This document shows, piece by piece, positions 32,104-42,719 of a stretch of 64,000 nucleotides of DNA; the first letter of the stretch is position 1, and each line of letters opens with the position of its first letter. This DNA comes from Chlorops oryzae (taxonomy: Eukaryota; Arthropoda; Insecta; Diptera; Chloropidae): assembly GCA_020466095.1 (NCBI GenBank), contig CM035808.1, forward strand, positions 81,508,779 to 81,572,778, written 5' to 3'. Both the position numbers and the translations under genes were made by a program. Below the pieces are notes generated by a model, which worked only from the letters and a program-made list of their open reading frames with translations, did no database searches and was not told where the DNA came from.

Positions 32104-32975
32104 GAATGACTGAAACTTGGCTGGATGAATCCGTGTTTAATTCTCAAATATTTTGCTGCAACTATCAAGTATTTCGAAAAGATCGCGTAGGCAGAGGTGG
32201 CGGTGTGCTGATCGCGGTTCATTCAAATTTAATGGTGGAATCTGGTTTTGATTTGTCATTTATTGATGTTGAATTTGTGTGCGTCCGAATACGTATTGGA
32301 GACAGATTTTTGTATACTTCATGCTCTTATGTTCCGCCTTAAAGCGGCAATTAACTTTACCAGCTGCATTTCAATGCAACGAAATTTGCATTTAATAGCC
32401 TGGGACACACTGATTACTTTATTGGAAGTGGTGATTTTAATTTGCGTACTCTGGCTTGGGAGAGCTGCTCTAAACTGTCATTCGTGACCCCTGTTTGTAG
32501 TGCACCTAACGATTTTATTGGTCAAATTATGGATTTACCTTTATATCAAAGAAACGCTATCCAAAATAAAATCAACAGATACCTTGACCTGGTATTCGTT
32601 AACTCGGACTTAATTTCTACGGTTTCCTGCGCACAGCCTTATAGTAATCCGGAAAATGTTTACCATCCGTCCTTGGAATTTTCCGTGGAATACTCATCCG
32701 AGTCTTACAGCTCCAAACTAAAAAGTAAAACATTCCAAAAATACTGCTTTTATAAGACCGATTTTCAAATTTTAAGGGTCTACTTATCAAATGCTAATTG
32801 GAACAGCATTCTCAACAGTACTTGCCCCCAGCATGCAACAAGTGTGTTCTGTACCATAGTATCGTCCGGCATCGCAATTTACGTTCCGAAGAAAGCTGTG
32901 GTTGTTGATATCCACCCAGTGTGGTATTCTGCAGAGCTCCGTTATTTAAAGAACCAAAAGCTTTTGAGTTTGTAA
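32104..32975 (+). pseudogene. LINE AP-endonuclease domain, broken
   Basis: TETWLDESVFNSQIF and GRGGGVLIAVHSN are endonuclease motifs (catalytic Glu and the G-G-V block). The frame breaks at about 32342. The GDFNL motif appears at about 32431-32445 in another frame, followed by YLDLVFVNSDL and NPENVYHPSLEF (the His region). At least two frameshifts separate the parts. Confidence 0.8.
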
Positions 32976-33139
32976 ATGCTAAGAGGAAAGAAAGCGCCTA
33001 TTCGTCCCAAATGATGTACAAGGAGTGTATATCAACATCGGCTGATGAAGCTGCTAATTTATTTGCAGATTTCCTTCATAATGTCTATACCACGACGGCC
33101 TTTACTCCTTCTACTTACTAGAGGCGACCGTTTAATGCA

Positions 33140-34658
33140 ATGCAAATTTTCGATATGCCGGTTATCGATCCATCTACAGTTTATTGCTATCTAAATGCCT
33201 TAAATCCTTCATATAACCCTGGTCCTGAAAACGTCCCTGCTATCATTTTAAAAAGTAACGCTGATCTGCTGTGCAATGTGCTGAGTCATGTTTTAAACCT
33301 GTCGTTAAATAATGGTATAGTTCCAGACATTTGGAAGCTCTCATATATAATACCTCTGCATAAAAGCGGACCCAAGTCGCAAGTGGAGAACTACAGAAGT
33401 ATTGCAAAACTCAATTGCATACCGAAAGCTTTTGAACACATAGTAACGGATCAATTATCACGTAGCCTTGCTCCTGTAATCTCACCGAAACGGCTGTGTG
33501 AAGGGAAGATCGACCGTATCAAATCTGCTGGAACTTATATCAGCTATAGCGGACGGATTCAATAACGGATACCAAATTGATATCATATTTACAGACTTTA
33601 GCAAGGCATTTGATAGTATTAATCATAGTTTACTGCTAGTTAAGCTTGATGGTTTGGGATGTTCCCACCAACTTGTGCAATGGATAGCATCCTACTTGAA
33701 TGGTCGCAGACAGTGTATCCTTTACAGTAACGCCTTATAAAGATACATTAATGTAACATCCGGAATCCCGCAAGGAAGCCATTTAGGACCACTGCTCTTT
33801 ATACTATTTATAAATTATCTCTCTCTAATTCTGCGGAACTGCAGCATGTTAATATTTGATGATGACGTCAAACTCTTTATGTCCTACAAGAACTAACAAG
33901 ACACTAGCTTGTTGCAAGCGGACCTAAATTGCTTTGCTGACTGGTATGAATCAAACCTTCTTCGGCTTAACGTAGACAAATGTAAAGGCATGACCTTCTC
34001 TTGGAAAAATGCTATTAACCACATCTTCGTTCTGGGGAATAAGCAGCTAGAACGTGTGCATATCTATCGTGACCTTGGAGTCCTTTTGGATAAAAAGCTA
34101 AGATTTAACTATCATATTCATTCAATTATTAGTAAATCAAGAAGCATAATTGGATTTGTCAAGAGATGGTTTAGAGAATTCAATCATCAGTTCATCACCA
34201 AGCAGCTGTATATTTCCCTCGTGCGTCCCACGCTTGAATATGCTTCTCCGATTTGGAGCTCACAATACAGTACATACTCCGACCAAATCGAGTCGGTCCA
34301 AAAGCAATTCCTGCTATTCGCCCTGCGTGATCTATCATATGAGGCTGCCGGAAATATGCCGTCTTATGAAAATCGCCTAAGCTTAATCAGGCTTCCAACC
34401 TTATCCAGTCGTCGCACCGTAGCAAATGTGATGTTTCTTCACAAGTTGCTCTCTAGACTAATTTATTCGCAGGGTTTACTTTCCCGGGTTTCTATCTCCG
34501 TGCCATCTGGACTATTACGACATTATAAACCGATTCATTTGCCTCCACGCAGTGCTAATTATACAAATTTCGAACCATTTAGGGTCATTTGCAGGGACTA
34601 TAATGCAGCGTGTGATTTTGTTTGTTTTTCTAGACCACTTCAAGTCATAAAAAAATAG
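33140..34658 (+). pseudogene. LINE reverse transcriptase, broken
   Basis: VENYRSIAKLNCIPKAFEHI, then FTDFSKAFDSINHSLLLVKL, GIPQGSHLGPLLFILFIN, and a mutated catalytic box reading FDDDV instead of the usual F/Y-A-D-D. A 249-codon frame (33909-34658) with GVLLDKKLRFNYHI and SLVRPTLEYASPIWS closes the ORF. Breaks near 33495-33520, 33739 and 33895 make it non-functional. Confidence 0.85.
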
Positions 34659-34795
34659 TTTAAATCTATTTCTTAAGTCTTGTTAGAGAGTTGTATCTGC
34701 ATTTATGTATATAACTTAGCTGATGGATTTTAACATCCTGTAGCTGAGTAATTTGAAATAAATAAATAAAAAATAAAACCAAAAAAATAAAGAAT

Positions 34796-34976
34796 TAATT
34801 AATTTTTTCAGTGTTTTACGGTTTTTGCGCCCCTTTCTAGATATTTAAAAAAAATACCTCTAGGTATTACCTTTTATTTAAAATAAAAAGTGTTAAAATC
34901 GAATCGTTACTTTTTGAGATAATTAGAAAAACGCAAGTGCACATAAATAGATGCCTCCAGTACTAATATTGAATAC
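34796..34976. other. Target flank of Gypsy-B
   Basis: AT-rich, ends in the target duplication ATAC (34973-34976), and would be continuous with 41783 onward before the insertion. Confidence 0.6.
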
Positions 34977-35523
34977 TGTAGTGTATCCTTCGCGTAGAAG
35001 AATTAATATTTTTATTTTATAGTTTTTATTTCTTTATATCCTAAAGGTTTTTATTTTGTTATGTCCCGCTATTGCTGAGCGGCAGGACTCGCAAATCTAT
35101 TTGGCGGCTAGCGCCCAATATCTCTATATTTATACGGCGGAGATACGCCAAAGGAGTCAGCGACTAGCGCTTAATTCACCTTTTTATATTTATCCGGCGA
35201 AAGGTGCGCCAAATCGAGAATGGATAAGCAAAGGGTTTCGCATGTAAATCCAATCTGAAGTTTCAATTGAACTTCAAGCTTTATTTATATCAAAAATATG
35301 TTAAGTAAGCATAAATGAATTACAATTGAAAAATATAGAATCTTATGAATTAGCTTGTGAGGTATGCTGAAAAAACACTTTCCCACGATTCGACGACGCT
35401 GCATGCAAAATATGTTGCTCATGCAATGAGTGCAGCTTGCAAAGAATTTGGTCATATGAAACCATTTATGTCGTGAATGAAGTGGAAAAATGAGTTTGTG
35501 CGTTCGTGTGTATACATACTACA
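34977..35523 (-). repeat. Gypsy-B 3' LTR (547 bp)
   Basis: Equal in length to 41232-41778 with one substitution by eye. A 63-codon open frame in each LTR is a by-product. Confidence 0.95.
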
Positions 35524-35738
35524 CCCTCACCCTCTAGAGAAAAAAAAATTGTTTTTTTTTTTTTTTTTTTTTGTATATACATACGAAGTAGAAAATTATT
35601 TGTGTTAAGCATCTTAGAATATAGTATTGCCTTAAAATCTAAATTTCGCCTTAAAAGTTTAATTATCGTGTAAAATTTTACTTATCGCATGCTTCTAACT
35701 AATGCTTAATATATAGTATCTATATTTTGTGTATTTTC

Positions 35739-38700
35739 TTACTCACATAGTTTTAAATTGTTGTTATGCACTAGTTTTCTTTTATTCTTATACAATATTA
35801 CTGAATTAACACCTTGTCGTTCTAATATCTTAAAAGGACCTTCATAAGGACTGTCTAATTTCTTACCTGCATAATTTCTTAAGAAAACTAGGCTACCTAT
35901 CTTAAATTCAATAGGATTTGAAATCTTGTCATAACATTCTTTATTTTTAATTTTTGAGTTAATCAAATACTTTCTTGCATTCTCATGTGCGTTTTGTAAT
36001 CTCACTTTGAGCTCATTTTGAAAACGATCAAAATTGTAAATAGGTTCGTTACTGTAAATCTTTGTTGGCAAGCTTGGTAATCTTCCAAATATTAATTCAA
36101 AGGGGGTGTATTTTGTGCTCGTATGTGGAGTGGTGTTATAAGAGAACGTATAGTAAGGTATATTCTTATCCCATTCTACGTCTTCAGTGCAACATAAAAG
36201 ATATTCGTTGAAAACTCTATGATTTCTTTCTATTCCACCTAAAGATTCGTGGTGATAGGGTGTTGAGGTTTTTTGTTCAATGTTTAATAAACTACAAATT
36301 TCTGAAATAGTTTGATTTACAAATTCTTTTCCCATATCTGTTTTCATTGTTTTTAAATGACCATATTTTAAAATGAATTTTTCTACTATCGTTTTTGCTA
36401 CTTCTAATGATTCTTTAGATGTCATAGGGAAAGCTTCGACGTATTTGGTTAAGTCGCATTGTAGAGTTAAAATATATCTGAAATTATTTGATGGGCGTAA
36501 GGGTCCTATTGTGTCAATTGATACTACTTCAAAAGGACTAGAAGGGGTTTCAGTGATTATCATCTTCTCTTTAGTATGTACGGTAATTTTATTTTTCTTG
36601 CAAATTTCGCAATTTTGTATGAATTTCTTTACCATTTTATTCATACCTTTCCAGACATAGCGTTGTTTCAACTTAGCTATTGTCCTGTTTACACCGGTGT
36701 GACCTCCGAGTAAAGATAAATGATTTTCTTTAATGAAACGTAACTGATCAGGTTCGTTATTAATTGATTCGGGGGGTTTGAATAAAATAATTGTTATGGG
36801 AGTGCACAATCCCTTATTCATGTGTTTCTGCAGTGTCTCTTCATATAAAATTTTTAATTCTTGTTGACTCATAGATTCAAATACTAGGTCCTTCTTGGAA
36901 AGAGCTAGCTTACTTATGCCATTGCTTTGTAGTACTGGAATCAGCTTCTCCAAGACCTGGCTTGTGCAGTATGGTTTATCGCTTGATTCAATCAAAACAT
37001 TGTTTTTAATTATGGCAAAAGTCTGCAGATTTTTACGCTTTGTACATTTATTCTCCCCTTGTGTTTGCACAAATTTAAGAATTGGCAAATTTCGTACATC
37101 CGAAATAGATATGCATTCCCACATGTGCGGATAGCTAATCCTCTTTGTGGGGGTAGGTGTTCTATTTGGACGGGTCACATTTTTATTTGTACTTCTAGTT
37201 ATTGCTGCAATGCATGGTATCAAAGTTTTTAATTCATTAGAATTTACTGGAATTCTAGAAAGTGCATCAGCATTAGTGTTTAATTTTCCTTGTTTATAAA
37301 TAATTTCAAAATCATATTCCATGAGATCCATTCGAATTCTGGTGAGTTTTGAAGAGGGGTTTTTGTGTTTAAACAATGAAACTAATGGTCTATGATCTGT
37401 TACTATTTTGAAAAATTTACCATATAGGTAGGGTCTAAAATGATTTATTGCCCAATGAATGGCTAAAAGTTCTTTTTCTATTATCGGTTTATTCAGTTCA
37501 TGTTTGTTTAAAGATCTACTGGCATATGCAATAGGAAGATCGGATCCTATGGTACCTTGAGAAAGTACTGAACCAAGGGCGTAGTTTGAGGCGTCTGTGG
37601 TTAGAATGAATTCTTTTTGAAGATTTGGATATTGTAAGATTGGTGGGTTAATGAGTGAGTTTTTAAGTATTTGAAATGATTTTTCACATTCAGGCCTCCA
37701 ATTAAAAACTACGTTCTTTTTGAGTAAATTATTCAGGGGGTTTGCCATTTCTGCAAAGTTTTTTACGAATTTTCTATAATAATTGCAAAATGCAACGAAT
37801 CTTCTTACTTCATTTGAATTTGTAGGTCTTGGAAAGTCTTTCACTACCTTGCATTTTTCTGGGTCAGTTGTTACGCCAAGGTCTGTTATTTTATGACCTA
37901 AAAATATTACTTCGTTTTTAAAAAAGTTACATTTTGATGCATTTAACTGTAAATTGTATTTTTGTAATCTTTGGAATACTTGTTGAAGATTTGAATTATG
38001 CTCTGATATTGTTTTGCCAAAAACTATAATGTCGTCTATATATATAAAGCATATATTGTCTAAGCCTGAGAGTGCTATTGTCAACATTCTTTGGAAACTG
38101 TTTGAAGCTAATTTTAATCCAAATGGAACGGTTTTAAAATGATAATGTCCGTTGTTTGTTGAAAAAGCTGTTAAAGGTCTTGATTGTTTACTGAGCGGAA
38201 TTTGATGGAATGAATTTGTCATGTCTAATGTGGAGAAATATTTAGCACCTTCTAATTTATCGAGTACATCCTCCAATCTTGAAATGGGAAATTTGTCATC
38301 GACTAGTTTTTTATTTAGCTGGCGAAAATCAACTACTAATCGCCATTTTTTTTCTTGTCCTGAGTCTTTTTTTGGTACTATTAGTAAAGGTGAATTGTAG
38401 GGGCTAGTAGAATGTTCAATAATGCCTTTGTTTAGCAGTTCTTGAACCTGTTTATTGATTTCATTTAGTTGGCTATGGGGAAGGCGATAATTTTTAATAT
38501 AAATAGGACTGTAGTCTGTTAGTACTAGCTTTTGTTCATAAAAGTTATTAACTGATAATTCTTCATTGTTTAAATAAAATAGATTTTGAAATTTATCGCA
38601 AACAGCCGTTATTGATTTGCTAGTGGAAAAGTCTAAATTTTGTAAATTCAAAAGCGTTTTCAACTTTAACCATCGCAAGTTTAAATCGTTGGTGGACAAA

Positions 38701-39140
38701 TATTTTTGTTTCCTTATATTAGTGAGAAGAACTTCTTTGGGAATTAAATCAAAAATGTGGTCGATGCCTCTATGTGTAAAAGAAAAGGTAAAATTTTCAT
38801 AGTTAATCTTTGCTCTGAACTTTGCAAAAAAATCTCTTCCTAAAATTCCACTTGACCTTATAGGAAATGAATCATCTACAACACTGAATTTGTGTCTTAA
38901 AACACTATCCTCTATATTTATAGGCAAAATACATGTCCCTAAAGTCACAATGTCTTTCTTTGAGATTCCTGAAATTGCACATGAGTCGCTACTGTCAATG
39001 CATATATTACACAAATGTTCATATTTAATTAATGATATATCTGCCCCTGTATCTATTAAAAATGAAAGAATGTTATTATTACATTTAATATAAGCATAAT
39101 TACTGTGATCAAAATTTACAGTGAAATGAAAAATTTTCAT
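35739..39140 (-). CDS. pol: Gypsy-B pol (protease, RT, RNase H, integrase), intact, 1,133 aa
   Basis: Protease LIDTGAD at residues 28-34. RT with WRLVVDFRQLNKK, YFSTLDMTNSFHQIPL and catalytic YIDDIIVFG near 367. RNase H with TTDASNYALGSVLSQ near 517. Integrase HHCC region (GGHTGVNRTIAKLKQRYVW, CEICKKNK) near 810, then D-D-E in SIDTIGP, KTDMGKEFV and GGIERNH (about 873-970). The pol frame is -1 relative to gag and stays open upstream of its ATG through the gag stop, so expression by -1 frameshifting is plausible; no slippery site was pinned down. No damage to catalytic residues was seen. Confidence 0.95.
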   Translation of the reverse strand: MKIFHFTVNFDHSNYAYIKCNNNILSFLIDTGADISLIKYEHLCNICIDSSDSCAISGISKKDIVTLGTCILPINIEDSVLRHKFSVVDDSFPIRSSGILGRDFFAKFRAKINYENFTFSFTHRGIDHIFDLIPKEVLLTNIRKQKYLSTNDLNLRWLKLKTLLNLQNLDFSTSKSITAVCDKFQNLFYLNNEELSVNNFYEQKLVLTDYSPIYIKNYRLPHSQLNEINKQVQELLNKGIIEHSTSPYNSPLLIVPKKDSGQEKKWRLVVDFRQLNKKLVDDKFPISRLEDVLDKLEGAKYFSTLDMTNSFHQIPLSKQSRPLTAFSTNNGHYHFKTVPFGLKLASNSFQRMLTIALSGLDNICFIYIDDIIVFGKTISEHNSNLQQVFQRLQKYNLQLNASKCNFFKNEVIFLGHKITDLGVTTDPEKCKVVKDFPRPTNSNEVRRFVAFCNYYRKFVKNFAEMANPLNNLLKKNVVFNWRPECEKSFQILKNSLINPPILQYPNLQKEFILTTDASNYALGSVLSQGTIGSDLPIAYASRSLNKHELNKPIIEKELLAIHWAINHFRPYLYGKFFKIVTDHRPLVSLFKHKNPSSKLTRIRMDLMEYDFEIIYKQGKLNTNADALSRIPVNSNELKTLIPCIAAITRSTNKNVTRPNRTPTPTKRISYPHMWECISISDVRNLPILKFVQTQGENKCTKRKNLQTFAIIKNNVLIESSDKPYCTSQVLEKLIPVLQSNGISKLALSKKDLVFESMSQQELKILYEETLQKHMNKGLCTPITIILFKPPESINNEPDQLRFIKENHLSLLGGHTGVNRTIAKLKQRYVWKGMNKMVKKFIQNCEICKKNKITVHTKEKMIITETPSSPFEVVSIDTIGPLRPSNNFRYILTLQCDLTKYVEAFPMTSKESLEVAKTIVEKFILKYGHLKTMKTDMGKEFVNQTISEICSLLNIEQKTSTPYHHESLGGIERNHRVFNEYLLCCTEDVEWDKNIPYYTFSYNTTPHTSTKYTPFELIFGRLPSLPTKIYSNEPIYNFDRFQNELKVRLQNAHENARKYLINSKIKNKECYDKISNPIEFKIGSLVFLRNYAGKKLDSPYEGPFKILERQGVNSVILYKNKRKLVHNNNLKLCE

Positions 39141-39157
39141 ATAATTCCCCGAGTGAC

Positions 39158-40177
39158 CTAATCTGCTACCTGTTCGGTATCGGGGGTACTCAAGTTTCCC
39201 TGTTGCTCTGTGCCATTTACAAAAAATGCATTATGCCTTACATTATTTTGGCTTTGAGAGTTATTCGAATTTGAATTCGCACGAGCATTGTTGTTGTTGT
39301 GCCTTTGATTTTGGAAATTGTTGTTGTTGTTGTATTGTGCACTTTGCTGATATGCGAGACGATCGCGGGTGCCTTGTCGGTTACCGTTGTTGTTGTTGTT
39401 GTAGCGATTGTTGAAGCGGTTGTTGTAATTGTTGTTGTTGTTTCCTCTGCGATCGTATTGCTGCTGTCTGTTGTATGTTTGGTTGTTTTGATGACTTGAG
39501 TTTGTCGAATGATTTTGTTGTGTCTGTCTGTTGTTATCATGTCTCCTATTACAATTTTGCCTCTGCTGATTACCTTTATGCTGGTTTTTTCCGTTGCGCT
39601 GTCTATACATCATGATACGAGCTTCTTCCGTATGATCTGATTCTTGCGCTATTTGGAGAGCCTCATTAAAAGTGGTGACTCTACTTGCTGCAATTGTTTG
39701 TGCTATGTTAGCATTTGTTATGCCTCGTTTTAGCACATTAAGGGCTATCACATCATTTGATTTGATTATAGCTGCCTTTTCTGCTGGTGTTTGCAGCGTT
39801 GAAATTTGTATTGAATTTAATTCCGAAATTAAACTTTCGATTGTTTCAGCGAATTTAGATATTGGTTTTCGGCCTTGTGTTGCTCTGGATAATTCATCTA
39901 ATACAGTGTTTGCAGTTTTTCTGGGCTTGAATATTGTCTTAAAATTTTGTATTAGATTTTCTATGCCAGTTGTGCCAAGTAATTCGAGTCTTGTTTTTAC
40001 TTTATCTGGTATTTTGGTGTTGAAGACTAATGCAAAATAAGTGGATTTTTTACTATCTGGAATTTCTGCGTTAAATAATTTGATTAAGTTGATAAATTTT
40101 TGAGCATCTTCTAATCTGCCTGAAAATTCTGGTATGGCCTTAGTGTACTGTATCACGTTGAAGTTTGATTCTGTCAT
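39158..40177 (-). CDS. gag: Gypsy-B gag, intact, about 339 aa, Asn/Gln-rich tail
   Basis: The likely start is the ATG at 40177 (MTESNFNV); the frame is open a little further upstream but without an ATG. Residues about 1-190 form a capsid-like part with IPEFSGRLEDAQKFINLI and TFNEALQIAQESDHTEEAR. The rest is very rich in Asn, Gln, Arg and His from AAC/CAA repeats and has no Cys-His knuckle, so nucleic-acid binding would rest on basic residues. It ends QVAD just upstream of pol. Confidence 0.9.
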   Translation of the reverse strand: MTESNFNVIQYTKAIPEFSGRLEDAQKFINLIKLFNAEIPDSKKSTYFALVFNTKIPDKVKTRLELLGTTGIENLIQNFKTIFKPRKTANTVLDELSRATQGRKPISKFAETIESLISELNSIQISTLQTPAEKAAIIKSNDVIALNVLKRGITNANIAQTIAASRVTTFNEALQIAQESDHTEEARIMMYRQRNGKNQHKGNQQRQNCNRRHDNNRQTQQNHSTNSSHQNNQTYNRQQQYDRRGNNNNNYNNRFNNRYNNNNNGNRQGTRDRLAYQQSAQYNNNNNFQNQRHNNNNARANSNSNNSQSQNNVRHNAFFVNGTEQQGNLSTPDTEQVAD

Positions 40178-40511
40178 TCTTGTTTCTTTTTTTATTTTTC
40201 TGGTATAATGATAAAAAGGACGAAACGCACGTTGCAATGACTTTAAATGTTATTAATTTTCTATGGTCTTCCAATTTGCTGTTCAAAATCGTGAGGATAG
40301 CAAAATATAATTCTCTTGCTGTTTTTGTGGCTGCTGTTTGAAAATTTTCCTCCGCGTCTTTAATAGCGTCGATCAGCCCGTTGTACAATTTTTCATTTTC
40401 TTCCTTTTTACTTATGAGAGTTTTCTTTGTGTATTTTCTCGTCGGGGTCTTTTTGAGATTGGACAAGTTATGTTTTAGACGCGCAAGTATTTCTTGCGTC
40501 AATGCTTCCAT
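40140..40511 (-). CDS. Gypsy-B 123-aa ORF upstream of gag, basic, unknown function
   Basis: ATG at 40511 begins six bases after the stop of the 80-aa ORF, and the frame runs past the gag start (40177) by 38 bases, so it overlaps gag in another frame. It is rich in Lys, has a KKTPTRKYTKK stretch near residue 20, a probable helical middle (ARELYFAILTILNSK), a hydrophobic VIATCVSSFLSLYQ stretch near 92-105 and a basic tail. No known domain was recognised. Its survival as an open frame in an otherwise intact element supports a real product, but length alone is weak evidence. Confidence 0.5.
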   Translation of the reverse strand: MEALTQEILARLKHNLSNLKKTPTRKYTKKTLISKKEENEKLYNGLIDAIKDAEENFQTAATKTARELYFAILTILNSKLEDHRKLITFKVIATCVSSFLSLYQKNKKRNKNDRIKLQRDTVH

Positions 40512-40517
40512 ATATGA

Positions 40518-40760
40518 TTAGTTGGATCTGACGTCAGTAAGGCATGCCACAGATGTAGCTGCTTTAAGAGCTTCTTGCCTTTTATTCTTTTTGTTTATTC
40601 TATAAATTTTAAGGGTTAAATTCAATATGCAAATGATTAGAATTGCCCATAAAATGACTTCGTGTTGATCCAGGACTTCTGAATGATAATTTTGATTGTT
40701 GATTATCTGAACCTGCGGGTCTCCCGATTGTGTTGTTGGCTTAGAGTTTGTGGTTCCCAT
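40518..40760 (-). CDS. Gypsy-B 80-aa membrane ORF with myristoylation-like N-terminus
   Basis: ATG at 40760 lies in a good initiation context (ACCATGGG) and is the first ORF of the element's RNA. The protein begins MGTTNSK, which fits the N-myristoylation pattern (Gly2, Ser6, Lys7). A polar segment of about 28 residues follows, then one hydrophobic helix at about 34-52 (VILWAILIICILNLTLKIY), then a basic juxtamembrane cluster (RINKKNKRQ). This acyl - single membrane span - polybasic layout is that of very small fusion-associated transmembrane (FAST) proteins of reoviruses and of small membrane adaptors. No homology is claimed; function is unknown. Confidence 0.55.
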   Translation of the reverse strand: MGTTNSKPTTQSGDPQVQIINNQNYHSEVLDQHEVILWAILIICILNLTLKIYRINKKNKRQEALKAATSVACLTDVRSN

Positions 40761-41231
40761 GGTTTTTGGAAATGAAATGTATTTGTATTTCTCAAATGTG
40801 GATTTTTGTCTTCTAAGTATTTTCCATGAAGCATATATTTCGGTGAGCGTCTTCAGTCGTCTATGACACAGAGCAATTACAATATATTGGGAAACATATA
40901 TATACTTTTTTTTTTTTTTTTGGGGTTTTAAATATAGTCTTTTTTTTTTTTTGAAACTTTAATGAAAATTTGTGTATGTGATTCTCATCTCAATTTGTCT
41001 GAGCGTATAAAAAAAATTCCATGGATTTGTTCAAAGCTTTAAAATTGAGTGGAGATAAACAACATTAATTTATGGCAAGGCTGCTAGTGCTATGGTTAAA
41101 ATAAAAAAATTTTTTTTTTTTTTTTTTTGGAAATTTCTGCTTAGGCAAAGGAATTGTCGATTTTTTTTTTTTTTTTTTTTTTTTTTAAGAAAAGGATCAG
41201 AAGGATCCAAATTTGGTCGGCAGGATCGCCA
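40761..41231 (-). promoter_or_regulatory. Gypsy-B leader and primer binding site
   Basis: Untranslated leader between the 5' LTR and the first ORF. The primer site TGGCGATCCTGCCGACC is immediately next to the LTR. Three long A/T homopolymer runs follow (about 40906-40950, 41100-41130 and 41160-41186). The tRNA used was not identified. Confidence 0.7.
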
Positions 41232-41778
41232 TGTAGTGTATCCTTCGCGTAGAAGAATTAATATTTTTATTTTATAGTTTTTATTTCTTTATATCCTAAA
41301 GGTTTTTATTTTGTTATGTCCCGCTATTGCTGAGCGGCAGGACTCGCAAATCTATTTGGCGGCTAGCGCCCAATATCTCTATATTTATACGGCGGAGATA
41401 CGCCAAAGGAGTCAGCGACTAGCGCTTAATTCACCTTTTTATATTTATCCGGCGAAAGGTGCGCCAAATCGAGAATGGATAAGCAAAGGGTTTCGCATGT
41501 AAATCCAATCTGAAGTTCCAATTGAACTTCAAGCTTTATTTATATCAAAAATATGTTAAGTAAGCATAAATGAATTACAATTGAAAAATATAGAATCTTA
41601 TGAATTAGCTTGTGAGGTATGCTGAAAAAACACTTTCCCACGATTCGACGACGCTGCATGCAAAATATGTTGCTCATGCAATGAGTGCAGCTTGCAAAGA
41701 ATTTGGTCATATGAAACCATTTATGTCGTGAATGAAGTGGAAAAATGAGTTTGTGCGTTCGTGTGTATACATACTACA
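41232..41778 (-). repeat. Gypsy-B 5' LTR (547 bp)
   Basis: TG to CA bounded, next to the primer binding site, and followed outside by the target duplication ATAC. Confidence 0.95.
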
Positions 41779-42610
41779 ATACAAACGTGCCAAAACTGTA
41801 GAAATTGGATGGAAAGAAAGTGCCAAAAAATTTTTTTTTCATATCTAATAAAACAGATTATAAAAAAATTAGAGAATGTAAAGAATTTAAGGTTTTTATA
41901 CATATGAACACATGGTGTAACAGTGCGTTACGGATGTTACATGTGCGTAACGGAGTTTAAAGTTAAAAAAAGTTGTTTTATAATTTTTTTTCTCAAATGA
42001 AATAGCTACAAGTATTATATAATCTGGGATAACCTCTTATAGCTGAAAAAAATATGAAATTTCGATCTCAAGTCAATTCACAGAAATTTCAGATATGTAG
42101 AAGCTGACATAAAATTTCTAAGGCAAAAATTTTGTAACGCGTGCGTAACCGACATTTTGCTTAATATCATCGAAATTTACAAATGGATTTTAAAACCCCT
42201 TAAACGTTTTGAAAAGAGGGAAAAATTAAAGAATATTAATGGCAAATCAGTTTTCGGAAAAAACTTTTTCTTAGCTAAACCAATTAAAATAATTCGGACG
42301 CTTTAACAGTGCGTAACATGGATTTTGTGATATTTATCTCTCTACCCCCTACATGAAAATATGTATACACTTTAGATTTTTGTATCCAACAAATATCTCA
42401 AGTAGAGCTTAGAGAGAGCTTGTGTAGTGCGCTCTGCAGGGTGTATACACTTGTCTACGTATCTACACGAGAGTTTTTTCTATATCTCTACGTAAATAAG
42501 TCTTTAGTCGACACTTGGCTTAAGGACACAATCCGGACATTTTAAAAATATCTGCAATTATATCCATTAAAAAAATTAAAAGAACAAAAAATGTATCTGA
42601 AATATCCCAG
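41779..42610. other. Unassigned stretch with GTGCGTAAC motifs
   Basis: TAACAGTGCGT occurs at about 41919 and 42305 and variants of GTGCGTAAC in between (41942, 42141), suggesting an unknown element of about 0.4 kb. 42501-42522 carries the reverse complement of the motif at 13242-13262. No coding domain. Confidence 0.35.
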
Positions 42611-42611
42611 G

Positions 42612-42715
42612 TAAATGCTCCTAGAACGGATGAAAAAATATAAAACAGAAACTGTGATAAAAAACAGGCTTGTAAAATTTTTAAATGAGAACAATGTGCT
42701 TATTCCAGAACAATC
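42612..42715 (+). pseudogene. Short LINE reverse-transcriptase fragment
   Basis: About 35 codons reading LERMKKYKTETVIKNRLVKF and LNENNVLIPEQS resemble the RT segment E-K-x-x-x-x-R-L-x-x-x-L-x-x-x-N-x-L-x-P-x-Q that precedes the G-F-R motif of Jockey-like LINEs. The frame loses similarity after EQS. Confidence 0.35.
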
Positions 42716-42719
42716 AAGT

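Larger units (their letters stand above)
30930..34795 (+). mobile_element. Non-LTR retrotransposon (CR1/L2/Jockey group) with PHD-type ORF1, degenerate
   Basis: In order: zinc-finger remnants and the ORF1 body (30950-31883), AP-endonuclease (32104-32975), reverse transcriptase (33140-34658), then a TAAATAAATAAA-type tail (about 34755-34795). All ORFs contain stops or frameshifts, but the element is nearly full length. It lies antisense to the host gene. The 5' end is not precisely placed and no target duplication was identified. Confidence 0.8.
34977..41778 (-). mobile_element. Gypsy-B: full-length, near-intact Ty3/gypsy element, 6,802 bp
   Basis: 547-bp LTRs (34977-35523 and 41232-41778) start TGTAGTG and end ACTACA, with one difference seen (GAAGTTTC against GAAGTTCC). 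The target duplication ATAC is at 34973-34976 and 41779-41782. The primer site TGGCGATCCTGCCGACC lies directly inside the 5' LTR (41215-41231, minus). The polypurine tract AGAGGGTGAGGGTG abuts the 3' LTR. Order on the minus strand: leader with long T/A runs, 80-aa ORF, 123-aa ORF, gag, pol. There is no env. The asparagine-rich, knuckle-free gag and the small upstream ORFs recall the Drosophila 412/mdg1 group. Confidence 0.95.

Noticed and set aside
35056..35247. 63-codon frame repeated exactly at 41311-41502
   Set aside because: It is the same part of the two Gypsy-B LTRs, not a gene.
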